A stretch of 64,000 nt of DNA from Gammaproteobacteria bacterium (GCA_024234955.1 JACKNK010000003.1:62001-126000); one strand, 5' to 3'. Positions 1 through 8,810 are shown, counted from the stretch's first letter. The notes: generated by a model from the sequence alone, not told the origin. A program made the numbers and translations.

Positions 1-216
1 ATGATGAACGCACTCACCCAAGGCAGCGGCGGCATTCACATCAGTGGCCACATGGGCGGTCGTCCACTGTTTAACACCGGGCCGATGGCGTTCAATCCGG
101 GGTACTCGGCCTACTACCCTCCCCGAATGATGCCACCTCCCTACTGGGCGTCACCGCCAGTTCCGCCGCCCGCCCGCACGCCTGAATTCAAGGCGGAGCC
201 GGCTGTAACGCAATAA
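1..216 (+). CDS. Gly/Pro/Tyr-rich protein, C-terminal part (window edge)
   Basis: The reading frame is open from the first base of the window to a TAA at 214-216, so the gene probably begins upstream and only the C-terminal 71 residues are visible. The visible part is rich in Gly, Pro, Tyr and Met, with no enzyme motif. Its composition and its Pro/Tyr tail resemble the C-terminal part of the sulfur globule protein encoded convergently at 330-746, so it could be a second globule or cell-envelope structural protein. This is inference from composition and neighbourhood. The ATG ATG at the window edge could also be a true start, but no ribosome binding site can be seen. Confidence 0.45.
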   Translation: MMNALTQGSGGIHISGHMGGRPLFNTGPMAFNPGYSAYYPPRMMPPPYWASPPVPPPARTPEFKAEPAVTQ

Positions 217-264
217 GAATCGATGCGCCTAGCGACTGAATCAAAAGCGCGCCGCCAAAAAAAA

Positions 265-292
265 AGCCCAGCCCGGAACCCCGGACTGGGCT
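265..292. terminator. Bidirectional intrinsic terminator
   Basis: A GC-rich hairpin (arms 265-276 and 281-292, 4-base loop) is flanked by an A-run on the left and a T-run on the right. It lies between two convergent genes and would end both transcripts. Confidence 0.85.
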
Positions 293-329
293 TTTTATTC
301 GGCGAAACGCGCCTTGCCTTTATGCGTGC

Positions 330-746
330 TTACTGCGCGGCCGCCGAGGCTTCCGGTGCAGGAGCCGGTGCCATCGGCATGATCGGGGCCGACATGTAGG
401 GGCGGTACGAGTGGGTCCACGGGGCAATACCCGCCCACGGCCCGGTGCTGTACATCCCGTTGGTGGCGCTGTCCATCATGGCGCGGGCATTGACGTGCAT
501 ACGCAGGTTGAACTCGGCATCCCCCGCACCATTGCCCAACCCGTTGAACGGACCCCATTGGGTCATGGTATTCCAGGGTCCGCCACCCCATCCGCCGTTA
601 TTGAACGGACCCCAACCATTGTTGCTGAAAGGCCCCCAACCACCGTTGTTCCAGGGACCACCCCACCATGCCTGGGCGCTGGAAAGCGGCAGTGCGGCGG
701 CGCCGGCCACCAGGGCCACGGCGACAACTTTACGAATCGAGTTCAT
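330..746 (-). CDS. Sulfur globule protein (Sgp family)
   Basis: The 138-residue protein starts at ATG 746-744, chosen because an AGGAGA ribosome binding site sits just upstream and a clear Sec signal peptide follows (basic N-terminus, hydrophobic core, cleavage after residues Ala-Gln-Ala). The mature part opens with Trp-Trp-Gly-Gly-Pro-Trp and repeats Asn-Asn-Gly-Gly-Trp-Gly and Trp-Gly-Pro-Phe units. It then has a short polar segment and ends in a Pro/Ala-rich tail. This architecture is that of the small structural proteins that coat periplasmic sulfur globules in sulfur oxidisers (SgpA/SgpB-like). There is no catalytic motif. With soxB in the same window it suggests that thiosulfate or sulfide oxidation passes through stored sulfur. 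The family call is from composition and repeats, so a different Gly/Trp-rich secreted protein remains possible. Confidence 0.75.
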   Translation of the reverse strand: MNSIRKVVAVALVAGAAALPLSSAQAWWGGPWNNGGWGPFSNNGWGPFNNGGWGGGPWNTMTQWGPFNGLGNGAGDAEFNLRMHVNARAMMDSATNGMYSTGPWAGIAPWTHSYRPYMSAPIMPMAPAPAPEASAAAQ

Positions 747-818
747 GACGGTCTCCTGATGAATCTGATTATTTAAACGCGGACGCAGACCGCGCACTGA
801 GGAAAAATCGGACCCGTA

Positions 819-847
819 TATTTACATCAGAATTTACTAATACTCAA
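819..847 (-). promoter_or_regulatory. Candidate sigma-70 promoter of the sulfur globule gene
   Basis: On the minus strand TTGAGT (847-842) is followed after 17 bases by TAAATA (824-819), about 75 bases upstream of the start codon in an AT-rich stretch. The -10 match is weak. Confidence 0.3.
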
Positions 848-1008
848 GTAATTTTGCTTATGGGTGCCAGTCAGAGACCAACAGGATTTGCCCAAGCCGT
901 TGTTTTACTTGATGTCTTATAACGCCGCCTAGTGATGCACGAAATAACCACATCCGACGCCGCATCAAGCATGGGTTTTGCCCACCACGATTCCAGTACG
1001 CTATCCCC

Positions 1009-2799
1009 ATGTCCAACCGCCACCATTACACATGGCGAGATCTGCTCCGTATCGCCCTGGAACATCGCCGTGAACTGATCGCCGCTCACGCGATCGCAAT
1101 CGTCGCTGCCTTGTTGGCGACCCCGGTTCCTCTCTTGATGCCGACCATGGTCGATGAAGTCCTGCTCAAGCAACCAGGCTGGGCCGTGGCATTGATCAAT
1201 GATCTGTTCCCGAACGATTGGCACGGACCGGTGCTCTACATCGTCGTGGCACTGGCTGTGACCGTTTTTCTACGCCTTTCCAGTTCCCTACTGGGGGTCT
1301 GGCAGACCTACCAGTTCACCACGATTGCCAAGGATGCCGTCTACCGCCTGCGTCGCGACCTCCTTACCCGCCTCGGACGCATCTCCATGGCGGAATACGA
1401 GACCCTCGGCAGCGGTGCGGTAAGCGCGCACTTTGTCACCGACATGCAGGCGATCGATCAGTTTCTCGGCGTATCGATCAGCAAATTCGTGATTGCGGTA
1501 CTCACCTTGATTGGGGTCTCGGCGGTTCTGCTCTGGATGCATTGGCCGCTCGCCCTTTTCATCCTGTTCATGAACCCGGTGGTGATCTGGTTCACGCTCC
1601 TGGTGGGCAAACACGTCAAAGACCTCAAAGCCCGTGAGAACCGTGCCTTTGAGGTATTCCAGGCCGCTCTGACCGAAACCCTGGACGGCATCCAGCAAAT
1701 CCGCGCTGCCAACCGCGAGCGCCATTACCTGCTTCGCGTCATCGACCACGCTCGTGAAGTCCGAGACCGAAGCACGTCGTATGAATGGAAGAGTGACGCC
1801 GCCACGCGACTCTCCTTCCTGATCTTCCTCGCCGGCTTCGAGGTGTTCCGGGCTGTCTCCATGCTCCTGGTGGTGTTCTCGGACCTCAGCGTCGGTCAGA
1901 TGATGGCGGTGTTCGGATATTTGTGGTTCATGATGTCCCCGGTTCAGGAAATCCTCGGCATCCAATACGGGCTGTTCGCCGCCAAGGGCGCCTTGGAGCG
2001 GATCAACCGCCTGCTTGATCTGAAACTGGAGCCGGAGTACCCCGCACTCGAAGACCCCTTCAAGGACCAACACACCGTCAGCGTCGATGTCGATTCGGTC
2101 GTGTTCGCCTACGGGAACACCCTCCCCGTACTCGACCGCCTCAGCCTGCACATCAAAGCCGGCGAAAAGGTGGCGCTGGTCGGTGCCAGCGGTGGAGGCA
2201 AATCCACGCTTGTTCAGGTATTGCTCGGCCTCTACCCGCCCGCTTCCGGCCAAGTGCGGTTTGGCGGTACACCGATCGAACGTATCGGACTGGATCGTAT
2301 CCGCGAGCATGTTGCCGTGGTGCTCCAGCATCCCGCCCTGTTCAATGAATCGGTGCGCATGAACCTTACGCTGGGACGCGATGTGCCTGACGACATCGTC
2401 TGGCAGGCGCTGGAGATTGCGCAGCTAAAGGACGACATCACCGCCCTCCCCGATCAGCTCGACAGCCTCGTCGGTCGCCAGGGTGTGCGTTTGTCGGGTG
2501 GCCAGCGTCAGCGCCTGGCGGTCGCACGCATGATCCTCAGCAACCCACAGGTCGTGATCCTCGACGAAGCCACTTCTGCCCTGGACACCCATACCGAAGC
2601 ACGACTGCATGCGGCCATGCAGGCCTTTCTGAAAGACCGCACCACCTTGATCGTCGCGCACCGCCTGTCTGCGGTGAAACAGGCAGACCGGGTCTACGTT
2701 TTCGACGCCGGAAAAATCATCGAGGAAGGCGGGCACGACGAATTGATCGACAATGGCGGCCTGTACTACCGCCTATACGGAATCGCTGAAACGACGTGA
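1009..2799 (+). CDS. ABC exporter, fused membrane and ATPase domains
   Basis: This 596-residue half-transporter has an N-terminal six-helix ABC exporter domain (about residues 20-310) and a C-terminal nucleotide-binding domain. Walker A (GASGGGKST), the signature LSGGQRQR, Walker B (VVILDEATSALD) and the switch His in VAHRLS are all present, so the ATPase looks functional. Such proteins work as homodimers that export lipids, peptides or drugs from the cytoplasmic membrane. The substrate cannot be read from the sequence. The residue after Walker B is the expected Glu, unlike degenerate heterodimer partners. It stands alone, divergent from the sulfur globule gene, with no adaptor, outer-membrane channel or peptide substrate beside it. 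The start ATG at 1009 lacks a strong ribosome binding site. Confidence 0.9.
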   Translation: MSNRHHYTWRDLLRIALEHRRELIAAHAIAIVAALLATPVPLLMPTMVDEVLLKQPGWAVALINDLFPNDWHGPVLYIVVALAVTVFLRLSSSLLGVWQTYQFTTIAKDAVYRLRRDLLTRLGRISMAEYETLGSGAVSAHFVTDMQAIDQFLGVSISKFVIAVLTLIGVSAVLLWMHWPLALFILFMNPVVIWFTLLVGKHVKDLKARENRAFEVFQAALTETLDGIQQIRAANRERHYLLRVIDHAREVRDRSTSYEWKSDAATRLSFLIFLAGFEVFRAVSMLLVVFSDLSVGQMMAVFGYLWFMMSPVQEILGIQYGLFAAKGALERINRLLDLKLEPEYPALEDPFKDQHTVSVDVDSVVFAYGNTLPVLDRLSLHIKAGEKVALVGASGGGKSTLVQVLLGLYPPASGQVRFGGTPIERIGLDRIREHVAVVLQHPALFNESVRMNLTLGRDVPDDIVWQALEIAQLKDDITALPDQLDSLVGRQGVRLSGGQRQRLAVARMILSNPQVVILDEATSALDTHTEARLHAAMQAFLKDRTTLIVAHRLSAVKQADRVYVFDAGKIIEEGGHDELIDNGGLYYRLYGIAETT

Positions 2800-2910
2800 A
2801 CAATTCCTGAATCCATAGCCAACCCGACCAACCGCCGATCGGAAATCGCTTCACCGAACAGCTCAAGATGGAGACCGACCGTATCCCACCGAACTTGCCC
2901 GGGCACGCAT

Positions 2911-2946
2911 AAAAAAACCCGCGTCATGACGGACATGGCGCGGGTT
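2911..2946 (-). terminator. Intrinsic terminator (minus strand)
   Basis: A 13-bp stem with one G-T pair (arms 2916-2928 and 2934-2946, 5-base loop) is followed on the minus strand by seven T residues. No T-run follows on the plus strand, so it should terminate leftward transcription from 3.0-3.5 kb rather than the ABC exporter transcript. Confidence 0.75.
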
Positions 2947-3266
2947 CAAACCCTGTTTGTCTGGGCCGACTCGGAGAGTGACCCAGATTTCTCGAACGTG
3001 CCTACACACCCAAGCAATATTCGATTCCCCAGCTTCATTTAGGAAACGCGAAAACCTACTTTCGAGAGACAGAGATGGGGATTTCTAAGCACGCTGCATG
3101 CCAACGCACCTACGCAGTCAGTACACCCCGAATCCGTTAGCGTTTTACCGGTTACGACTAACTAATTGGTAATAACAATCGCATTCTGCGAACCAATCTG
3201 ACGTGCTTTTCTGCCGCCCACGTCCTGGCACTTGTCATAACGTGGCGGATTTCCCGACCGGCGGGA
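2947..3266 (-). other. Non-coding stretch, possible small RNA or long 3' untranslated region
   Basis: No convincing coding frame was found on either strand. On the minus strand the stretch ends in a strong terminator, and just before it lies a second compact hairpin (2961-2986, CTGGG arm pairing with CCCAG plus an ACTC/GAGT inner stem). An AT-rich segment at 3150-3190 could carry a promoter. It does not match 6S RNA, tmRNA, RNase P or SRP RNA by eye. Confidence 0.3.
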
Positions 3267-3545
3267 TCATTCTTCCATATCCAGTAACTGCACAGTCATC
3301 GGTGCATCCGGATGCCCAGCCCTGCGGCCGACAGGGATCGAGAATGCCGAGCCATCCGGACGAAAACGGACGCTTTTACCGCCAGAGAACCGACGGCAAC
3401 GACGATCATCATGGGTATCGTTCATCGCGTCGGGCCACGTCAGATAATTCCGACCATCGATGACGACCAGCCATTCGCCCATGGAACCAGCTATGGGACA
3501 GAGGCTTTCGAGCGTACCCGTTTGGATGTCTTGCACCTTGTTCAT
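3267..3545 (-). CDS. Hypothetical small protein
   Basis: The frame encodes 92 residues from ATG 3545, with GAAGG about 10 bases upstream as a plausible ribosome binding site. The protein has no signal peptide or membrane helix. The N-terminal half contains Gly-Glu-Trp-Leu-Val-Val-Ile-Asp-Gly-Arg, like a beta-strand and turn, and the middle is rich in Asp and Arg. I do not recognise the family. It is the only credible minus-strand coding source for the terminator at 2911-2946, about 320 bases downstream. Overlapping plus-strand frames of similar length exist, and this one is preferred for its ribosome binding site and balanced composition. It could be spurious. Confidence 0.4.
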   Translation of the reverse strand: MNKVQDIQTGTLESLCPIAGSMGEWLVVIDGRNYLTWPDAMNDTHDDRRCRRFSGGKSVRFRPDGSAFSIPVGRRAGHPDAPMTVQLLDMEE

Positions 3546-3763
3546 GGTCTAAACCTTCGGGCAAACGGTGTCCGTCGCCACTATTCATAAGTTTTCAAGC
3601 ACGATAACAAGATTTAATTTATATATCCACTATTAGATATAACTATTTATTTAGGGATACCCCTCCACCCTCCTTGAGAGTGACGCATCCCCAGGCACGC
3701 GAATTCGTGGGTTTCCGGTCGTCTACACTGGGCGCAGACAACTGGACCGATAAAGGCCGGATC

Positions 3764-4417
3764 ATGACCGATCGCAGCAAACGGGTACGTATTCGCAGGG
3801 ACATGTCGGACGGTGAAAGCTCACCGGACGAGATTGCCGTAGACGAACCCGCCGTCAGTACCGACACCCCGCGTCGGGGTGCCGCGCCAACGCTGTCGCA
3901 ACGCGCCGCGACCACCCTATCGAGCAAACCAGACCGCAGTCGCAAATTGCTGATCCCTGCCCTTTACGTGCTGGCGGCCCTGATCGCCGCAGTGGCGTTC
4001 TTTGGCATGGGCAAGTTCATGTACACCATGGGCAAGGACATGAGCACCATGACCGCTGCGGTCACCCAGATGGGAAAAGACGTGACCAGCATGGCCACAG
4101 ACATGCGCACCATGACGTCAAGAATGAATGTAATGGCCGACAGCATGGTGCAAGGCCAGTCCGGGATGTCCAAGGACTTCGCGCGGGTCCGTGAAGGCGT
4201 TGAATACATGGCCGTTCAGATCAACAACATGGCCGGCGACATGAACGGCATGAGCACCGACATGCACGCCTTGAACGTCAACATCGACACCATGAATCGT
4301 TCCATGGCGACCATGAACAGCTCCATGGCGATCATGACTGGCAACATGGGCCGCATGGGTCATGACATCAACAAGTTCACCCGTCCGGAGAGCATCATCC
4401 TGCCGTTCCTGCGTTGA
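3764..4417 (+). CDS. Membrane-anchored methionine-rich coiled-coil protein
   Basis: The 217-residue protein starts at ATG 3764, with AAAGG upstream; the longer frame from 3674 lacks support. Residues 1-60 are charged, Ser/Thr/Pro-rich and presumably cytoplasmic. One transmembrane helix follows at about 62-82. The remaining 130 or so residues contain about 25 methionines, spaced mainly 3 and 4 residues apart (for example GMGKFMYTMGKDMSTM), which places Met at the a and d positions of a heptad coiled coil. It is probably an oligomeric single-pass membrane protein with its coiled coil outside the cytoplasm. Function is unknown. A role in metal binding or oxidant scavenging through Met is speculation. 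It is preceded by a notably AT-rich stretch (3600-3660) and is followed by about 280 bases without a gene. Confidence 0.7.
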   Translation: MTDRSKRVRIRRDMSDGESSPDEIAVDEPAVSTDTPRRGAAPTLSQRAATTLSSKPDRSRKLLIPALYVLAALIAAVAFFGMGKFMYTMGKDMSTMTAAVTQMGKDVTSMATDMRTMTSRMNVMADSMVQGQSGMSKDFARVREGVEYMAVQINNMAGDMNGMSTDMHALNVNIDTMNRSMATMNSSMAIMTGNMGRMGHDINKFTRPESIILPFLR

Positions 4418-4695
4418 GCGGCAACTTGCCGTCGTCAATACAAAAATCGGAGGCTTGTTACCGATCTCCCCATGATCTCGTTACGTTTCGTTACACACCT
4501 ATCAGAAAACGCACAGACCACTCCCTAAGTTATTGATTTTCGGTGCAACACCCCGTTGCAGTCACTCTATATAGTTAGCCTCAGGATCACTCCAGACGCG
4601 CCATCCGTCATGGCAGTGATTCTTCATAAATGCGGCCCCGCAAGGGCTCGATCAATAAACAGCGACACCCACCTCGATCAGGGGAGTAACACCAC

Positions 4696-4950
4696 ATGAG
4701 CGACTCTCGTTCCGCCTATTGGGCGGCGAATCTACGTCTCCTCACCATGTGCCTTGTCATCTGGTTCGTGGTCTCGTTCGGCTTCGGCATCCTTCTCGCC
4801 GAACCGTTGAACGCGATCCGTCTCGGCGGCTATGGCCTTGGCTTCTGGTTCGCGCAGCAGGGCTCGATCTACACCTTCCTGGTGCTGATCTTCTTCTACG
4901 CCTACCGCATGAACAAACTCGACAAGCAGTTCGACGTCCACGAAGACTAA
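4696..4950 (+). CDS. DUF4212 small subunit of sodium/solute symporter
   Basis: The 84-residue protein has two hydrophobic segments (about residues 13-35 and 52-72) and a charged C-terminus. This is the DUF4212 family, which is found almost always directly upstream of VC_2705-type sodium/solute symporters and is thought to be their small subunit. The start ATG at 4696 is preceded by GGGGAG. The symporter gene begins 35 bases after its stop, so the two are co-transcribed. The upstream intergenic region (4418-4695) has no other gene and includes an AT-rich block near 4565-4580 that may carry the operon promoter. Confidence 0.88.
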   Translation: MSDSRSAYWAANLRLLTMCLVIWFVVSFGFGILLAEPLNAIRLGGYGLGFWFAQQGSIYTFLVLIFFYAYRMNKLDKQFDVHED

Positions 4951-4985
4951 AACCGCGCACACACCACTTATAAGGGGATTACCTC

Positions 4986-6761
4986 ATGGATCTTCAAACC
5001 ATGACTTACCTGGTAGTGGGCGCGACCTTCGCCCTCTACATCGGCATCGCCATCTGGGCGCGTGCCAGCAGCACCGGTGAGTTTTACGTCGCCGGCAAAG
5101 GCGTCCACCCGGTCGCCAACGGCATGGCCACCGCCGCCGACTGGATGTCCGCCGCTTCCTTCATTTCCATGGCCGGTCTGATCGCGTTCAAAGGCTATGA
5201 CGCTTCCGTTTATCTGATGGGCTGGACCGGCGGCTACGTGCTGCTCGCCCTCCTCCTCGCCCCGTATCTCCGCAAGTTCGGCAAGTTCACCGTTCCGGAG
5301 TTCATCGGCGAGCGGTATTACTCCCAGACCGCACGTATCGTCGCCGTGCTGTGCCTGATCGTCGCCTCGATCACCTACGTCATCGGTCAGATGAAGGGTG
5401 TCGGCGTGGCCTTCTCGCGCTTCCTGGAAGTCGACTTTCAGACCGGCGTCATGGTCGGCATGACCATCGTCTTCATCTACGCCGTTCTCGGCGGCATGAA
5501 GGGCATCACCTACACCCAGATCGCGCAGTACGTGGTGCTGATCTTCGCCTACACCGTGCCGGCGATCTTCATCTCCCTAAACCTGACCGGCAATCCGCTG
5601 CCGCAGCTGGGTCTGGGCAGCACGATGGCCGACGGCACCTATGTGCTCGACAAGCTGGACCTGATCCTCAAGGACCTGGGCTTCGCGAGCTACACCGGGC
5701 AGAAGGACAGCACGCTGAACATGTTCCTGCTGACCTTGTCGCTGATGATCGGTACCGCCGGTCTGCCGCACGTCATCATTCGCTTCTTCACCGTGCCGAA
5801 GGTCGCCGATGCGCGCACCTCCGCCGGTTGGGCGCTGGTATTCATCGCCATCCTCTACACCACCGCTCCGGCGGTCGGCGGCATGGCCTTCTTCAACCTG
5901 ACCCAGACCATCCAGACCGGTGAAGTCGGTTCTCCGACCGGCAACCTTGTCTATGACGAGCGTCCGAACTGGTTCAAGAACTGGGAGAAGACCGGCCTGC
6001 TGCAGTTCGAAGACAAGAACGGCGACGGTCGTGTGCAGTACTACAACGACAAGAACGCCGAGTTCGCCGCCAAGGCCGAGGCCTGGGGCTGGAAGGGCAA
6101 CGAGATGGTCAAGGTTGACCGCGACATCATGGTGCTCGCCAACCCGGAAATCGCCAAACTGCCGAACTGGGTCATCGCCCTGGTTGCCGCCGGTGGTCTC
6201 GCTGCTGCGCTATCCACCGCAGCGGGTCTGCTGCTCGCGATCTCCTCGTCGATCTCGCATGACCTGCTTAAGGGCGTGTTCATGAAGGACATCTCCGAGA
6301 AGAACGAGCTGATGGCGGGTCGTATCGCCATGGCCGCAGCCATCGGCGTGGCCGGTTACCTGGGCATGAATCCGCCCGGATTCGCCGCACAGGTGGTGGC
6401 ATTGGCGTTCGGTCTCGCCGCCTCGTCGATCTTCCCGGCGTTGATGATGGGTATCTTCAACAAGGGCGTGAACCGTACCGGTGCCGTTCTCGGCATGCTG
6501 TCCGGCCTGCTGTTCACCCTGATCTACATCTTCTGGTTCAAGGGGTGGTTCTTCGTCCCCGGCACCGAGATGGCACCGAACAAGCCCGCCAACTGGTTCC
6601 TCGGCATCAGCCCTGAAGCCATCGGCGCGGTCGGTGCGCTGGTCAACTTCGTCGTGGCAATCGTGGTTTCCAAGATTACCGCGCCGCCGCCGGAGCACAT
6701 CCAGCACCTCGTTGAGGACATCCGTGTCCCGAAGGGTGCTGGCGCCGCCACGGATCACTGA
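4986..6761 (+). CDS. Sodium/solute symporter, VC_2705 (acetate permease-like) family
   Basis: This 591-residue integral membrane protein belongs to the SSS superfamily. It starts with the typical first helix (TYLVVGATFALYIGIAIWA) and has about 13 hydrophobic segments. It is most similar to the VC_2705 branch, which travels with DUF4212 and acetate genes, so acetate or another short carboxylate is the likely substrate. Between two helices it carries a hydrophilic segment of about 80 residues containing an EF-hand-like loop (DKNGDGRVQYYN, residues about 343-354). Its neighbours downstream (CBS/nucleotidyltransferase, exonuclease, acs) fit a carboxylate uptake and activation cluster. A ribosome binding site (AAGGGG) precedes the ATG. 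Confidence 0.88.
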   Translation: MDLQTMTYLVVGATFALYIGIAIWARASSTGEFYVAGKGVHPVANGMATAADWMSAASFISMAGLIAFKGYDASVYLMGWTGGYVLLALLLAPYLRKFGKFTVPEFIGERYYSQTARIVAVLCLIVASITYVIGQMKGVGVAFSRFLEVDFQTGVMVGMTIVFIYAVLGGMKGITYTQIAQYVVLIFAYTVPAIFISLNLTGNPLPQLGLGSTMADGTYVLDKLDLILKDLGFASYTGQKDSTLNMFLLTLSLMIGTAGLPHVIIRFFTVPKVADARTSAGWALVFIAILYTTAPAVGGMAFFNLTQTIQTGEVGSPTGNLVYDERPNWFKNWEKTGLLQFEDKNGDGRVQYYNDKNAEFAAKAEAWGWKGNEMVKVDRDIMVLANPEIAKLPNWVIALVAAGGLAAALSTAAGLLLAISSSISHDLLKGVFMKDISEKNELMAGRIAMAAAIGVAGYLGMNPPGFAAQVVALAFGLAASSIFPALMMGIFNKGVNRTGAVLGMLSGLLFTLIYIFWFKGWFFVPGTEMAPNKPANWFLGISPEAIGAVGALVNFVVAIVVSKITAPPPEHIQHLVEDIRVPKGAGAATDH

Positions 6762-6778
6762 TCGGTAGCACGCTGGTG

Positions 6779-6807
6779 AAAAAGGCCCCGCTTCGGTGGG
6801 GCCTTTT
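6779..6807 (+). terminator. Intrinsic terminator after the symporter gene
   Basis: GGCCCC pairs with GGGGCC around a short GC-rich loop, with A residues before and five T residues after the stem. It separates the symporter pair from the regulator gene downstream. Confidence 0.85.
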
Positions 6808-6842
6808 TCTTCACACCGACATAGGGTCATGAATTTTGCGTT

Positions 6843-6864
6843 TTGATCAGGCTGTTCAGATCAA
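6843..6864. promoter_or_regulatory. Spaced dyad upstream of the CBS/nucleotidyltransferase gene
   Basis: TTGATC (6843-6848) and GATCAA (6859-6864) form an inverted repeat with a 10-base spacer about 90 bases before the GTG start at 6951. The half-sites resemble FNR/Crp halves, but the spacer is too long for that family, so the binding protein is unknown. Confidence 0.25.
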
Positions 6865-6950
6865 TACATCCGATAGCCCTAGGCCTCTGCGCCTGATATT
6901 GATTTCAAAGCTCAAAATTCAGTACTCCGCCCCCAAATCAAGGTTGCATC

Positions 6951-8810
6951 GTGGAAATCGAACTCCAAGCCGTTCGTGACTTCCTTGCCGAGCACCCGCC
7001 TTTCGATCACCTCGACGAAGGCTTGCTCGACGAGCTTCCCGCGCACACCTCGATCCGTTATCTACGGCGCGGCACGTCGATTCCCCCAGACGATGCGGAC
7101 GGTTGTTACCTATACGTAATTCGTAAAGGTGCGGTCGACGTCTACGACGGCGAACAGCTCATCGAAAAACTCGGTGAAGGCGGGTGCATCGATTGCAGTC
7201 TGCAAACCAATCGCGAGACCGCTCACGCACGCACCGCCGAAGACACCCTCCTCTATCTTCTGCCGTGCGCGGAAATTGAGCGACTTCGCATGCAGTCTCC
7301 CGGCTTCTCGGCGTATTTCACCGATGACAGCGGCAAACGCCTGCGCAAGGCACTGACCGCAATCACCGCCACCAGCCCGGTCCAGAGCAGCGATCTCGAC
7401 ACCACCGAAATCGCTCAGATCGGCAACCTGAACCCGGTCACCGCAACGGTGGACACGCAGGCCCACAAGGCTGCCCAGGTGATGCGCGATGCCAACGTTT
7501 CCGCGCTCCTGATCCTCGATGACGCGCAGCTGGTCGGCATCGTCACGGATAAGGATCTGCGTAATCGACTGCTCGCCGAAGGTCATGCGCTGGACACCCC
7601 GATTCGCGAAATCATGACCCCGGCGCCTCTCACCATGCCGCCCGCGACCTCCGGTCTGGCCGCCCTGGAATGGATGACCCGGAAACACATCCAGCATCTT
7701 CCGATCTGCGACAACGGCGTGCTCAAGGGCATGGTCAGCATTTCCGATCTGCTGCGTTACCAGACCACGCACAGCCATTTCCTGACCAGCGAAGCCGCAC
7801 GCGCCACCAACGTCGTCGATCTGCAGGCCATCAGCGCCCGTCTTCCCGAACTGCAGGTGCAGATGGTGATGAGCGGTGCCACCGCCGCCCATGTCGGGCG
7901 CGCCGTATCCTCGGTAACCGACGCGCTGACCATCCGCCTGATCGAACTTGCCGAACAGCAACTGGGCCCCGCCCCGGTGCCCTATGTCTGGGTTGCCGGT
8001 GGCTCGCAGGCGCGCCGCGAACAATCCTCGCATTCGGATCAGGACAACGCCCTGATCATCGATGACACGATGCACGATGAGGATGCGGCCTGGTTCGAGC
8101 AGCTCGCGCGCTTTGTCAGCGACGGTCTTGCCGCCTGCGGATTCATTTACTGCCCCGGCGACGCGATGGCGACCAACCCGAAATGGCGCCAGACCCTCAA
8201 GGTCTGGCGCCGCTATTTCCGCGACTGGATCGAAAAGCCCGAGCCGATGGCGCTGATGTTGTCATCGATCTTCTTCGATCTGCGCCGCGTTCACGGTGAC
8301 AAGGCCTTGTTCGACGCGCTGCGCTCAGAGGTCAATCAGCTCACCAGTCAGAACAAGATTTTCCTGGCCTACATGGCAGCCAACGCCCTGAAGCACCGCC
8401 CCCCACTCGGCTTTTTCCGCACCTTCGTGCTCATATCCGATGGGGAACACGACAAGACCTTCGACATCAAACATCGCGGCATCGTACCCATCATCGACCT
8501 TGCCCGTGTTTATGCCCTGTCCGCCGGCATCGCCGAGGTCAACACCCTCGCCCGCCTCGAAGCCGCCGCCAAGACTCTGGCAGTCAGTCCCGATGGCGCC
8601 GCCGATCTGCGCGACGCCCTGGAGTTCATTGCAACCCTGCGTATCCGCCATCAAGCCCAGCAGATCCGTAACGGCGAAGCCGCCGACAACTACTTGCACC
8701 CAAACAGCCTATCCGCCTTGGAACGCAGTCATCTCAAGGCCGCTTTCTCGTTGATTTCGACGATGCAGGAAGCCCTCGGCCAGCGTTACCAATCCGGACG
8801 CTTCCTCTAA
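6951..8810 (+). CDS. cNMP-binding, CBS-pair and DUF294 nucleotidyltransferase protein
   Basis: The 619-residue protein starts at GTG 6951, with AAGG seven bases upstream. Domain order is a cyclic-nucleotide-binding-like beta-roll (about 15-130), two CBS domains (about 150-270), a DUF294 nucleotidyltransferase domain (about 310-450) with GGSQARREQSSHSDQDN as its catalytic signature (GS...D.D type), and the DUF294 C-terminal helical domain (about 460-610). This arrangement resembles GlnD-like signal transducers that modify a partner protein in response to nucleotides. The target is unknown. The family is repeatedly found beside VC_2705-type symporters and acs, so control of carboxylate uptake is a reasonable inference. 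The exonuclease gene starts 17 bases after its stop. Confidence 0.85.
   Translation: MEIELQAVRDFLAEHPPFDHLDEGLLDELPAHTSIRYLRRGTSIPPDDADGCYLYVIRKGAVDVYDGEQLIEKLGEGGCIDCSLQTNRETAHARTAEDTLLYLLPCAEIERLRMQSPGFSAYFTDDSGKRLRKALTAITATSPVQSSDLDTTEIAQIGNLNPVTATVDTQAHKAAQVMRDANVSALLILDDAQLVGIVTDKDLRNRLLAEGHALDTPIREIMTPAPLTMPPATSGLAALEWMTRKHIQHLPICDNGVLKGMVSISDLLRYQTTHSHFLTSEAARATNVVDLQAISARLPELQVQMVMSGATAAHVGRAVSSVTDALTIRLIELAEQQLGPAPVPYVWVAGGSQARREQSSHSDQDNALIIDDTMHDEDAAWFEQLARFVSDGLAACGFIYCPGDAMATNPKWRQTLKVWRRYFRDWIEKPEPMALMLSSIFFDLRRVHGDKALFDALRSEVNQLTSQNKIFLAYMAANALKHRPPLGFFRTFVLISDGEHDKTFDIKHRGIVPIIDLARVYALSAGIAEVNTLARLEAAAKTLAVSPDGAADLRDALEFIATLRIRHQAQQIRNGEAADNYLHPNSLSALERSHLKAAFSLISTMQEALGQRYQSGRFL

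Noticed and set aside
3005..3040. tRNA-like T-arm (ATTCGATTCCCC)
   Set aside because: The matching 5' half of the T-stem, anticodon arm and acceptor stem are absent on either strand.
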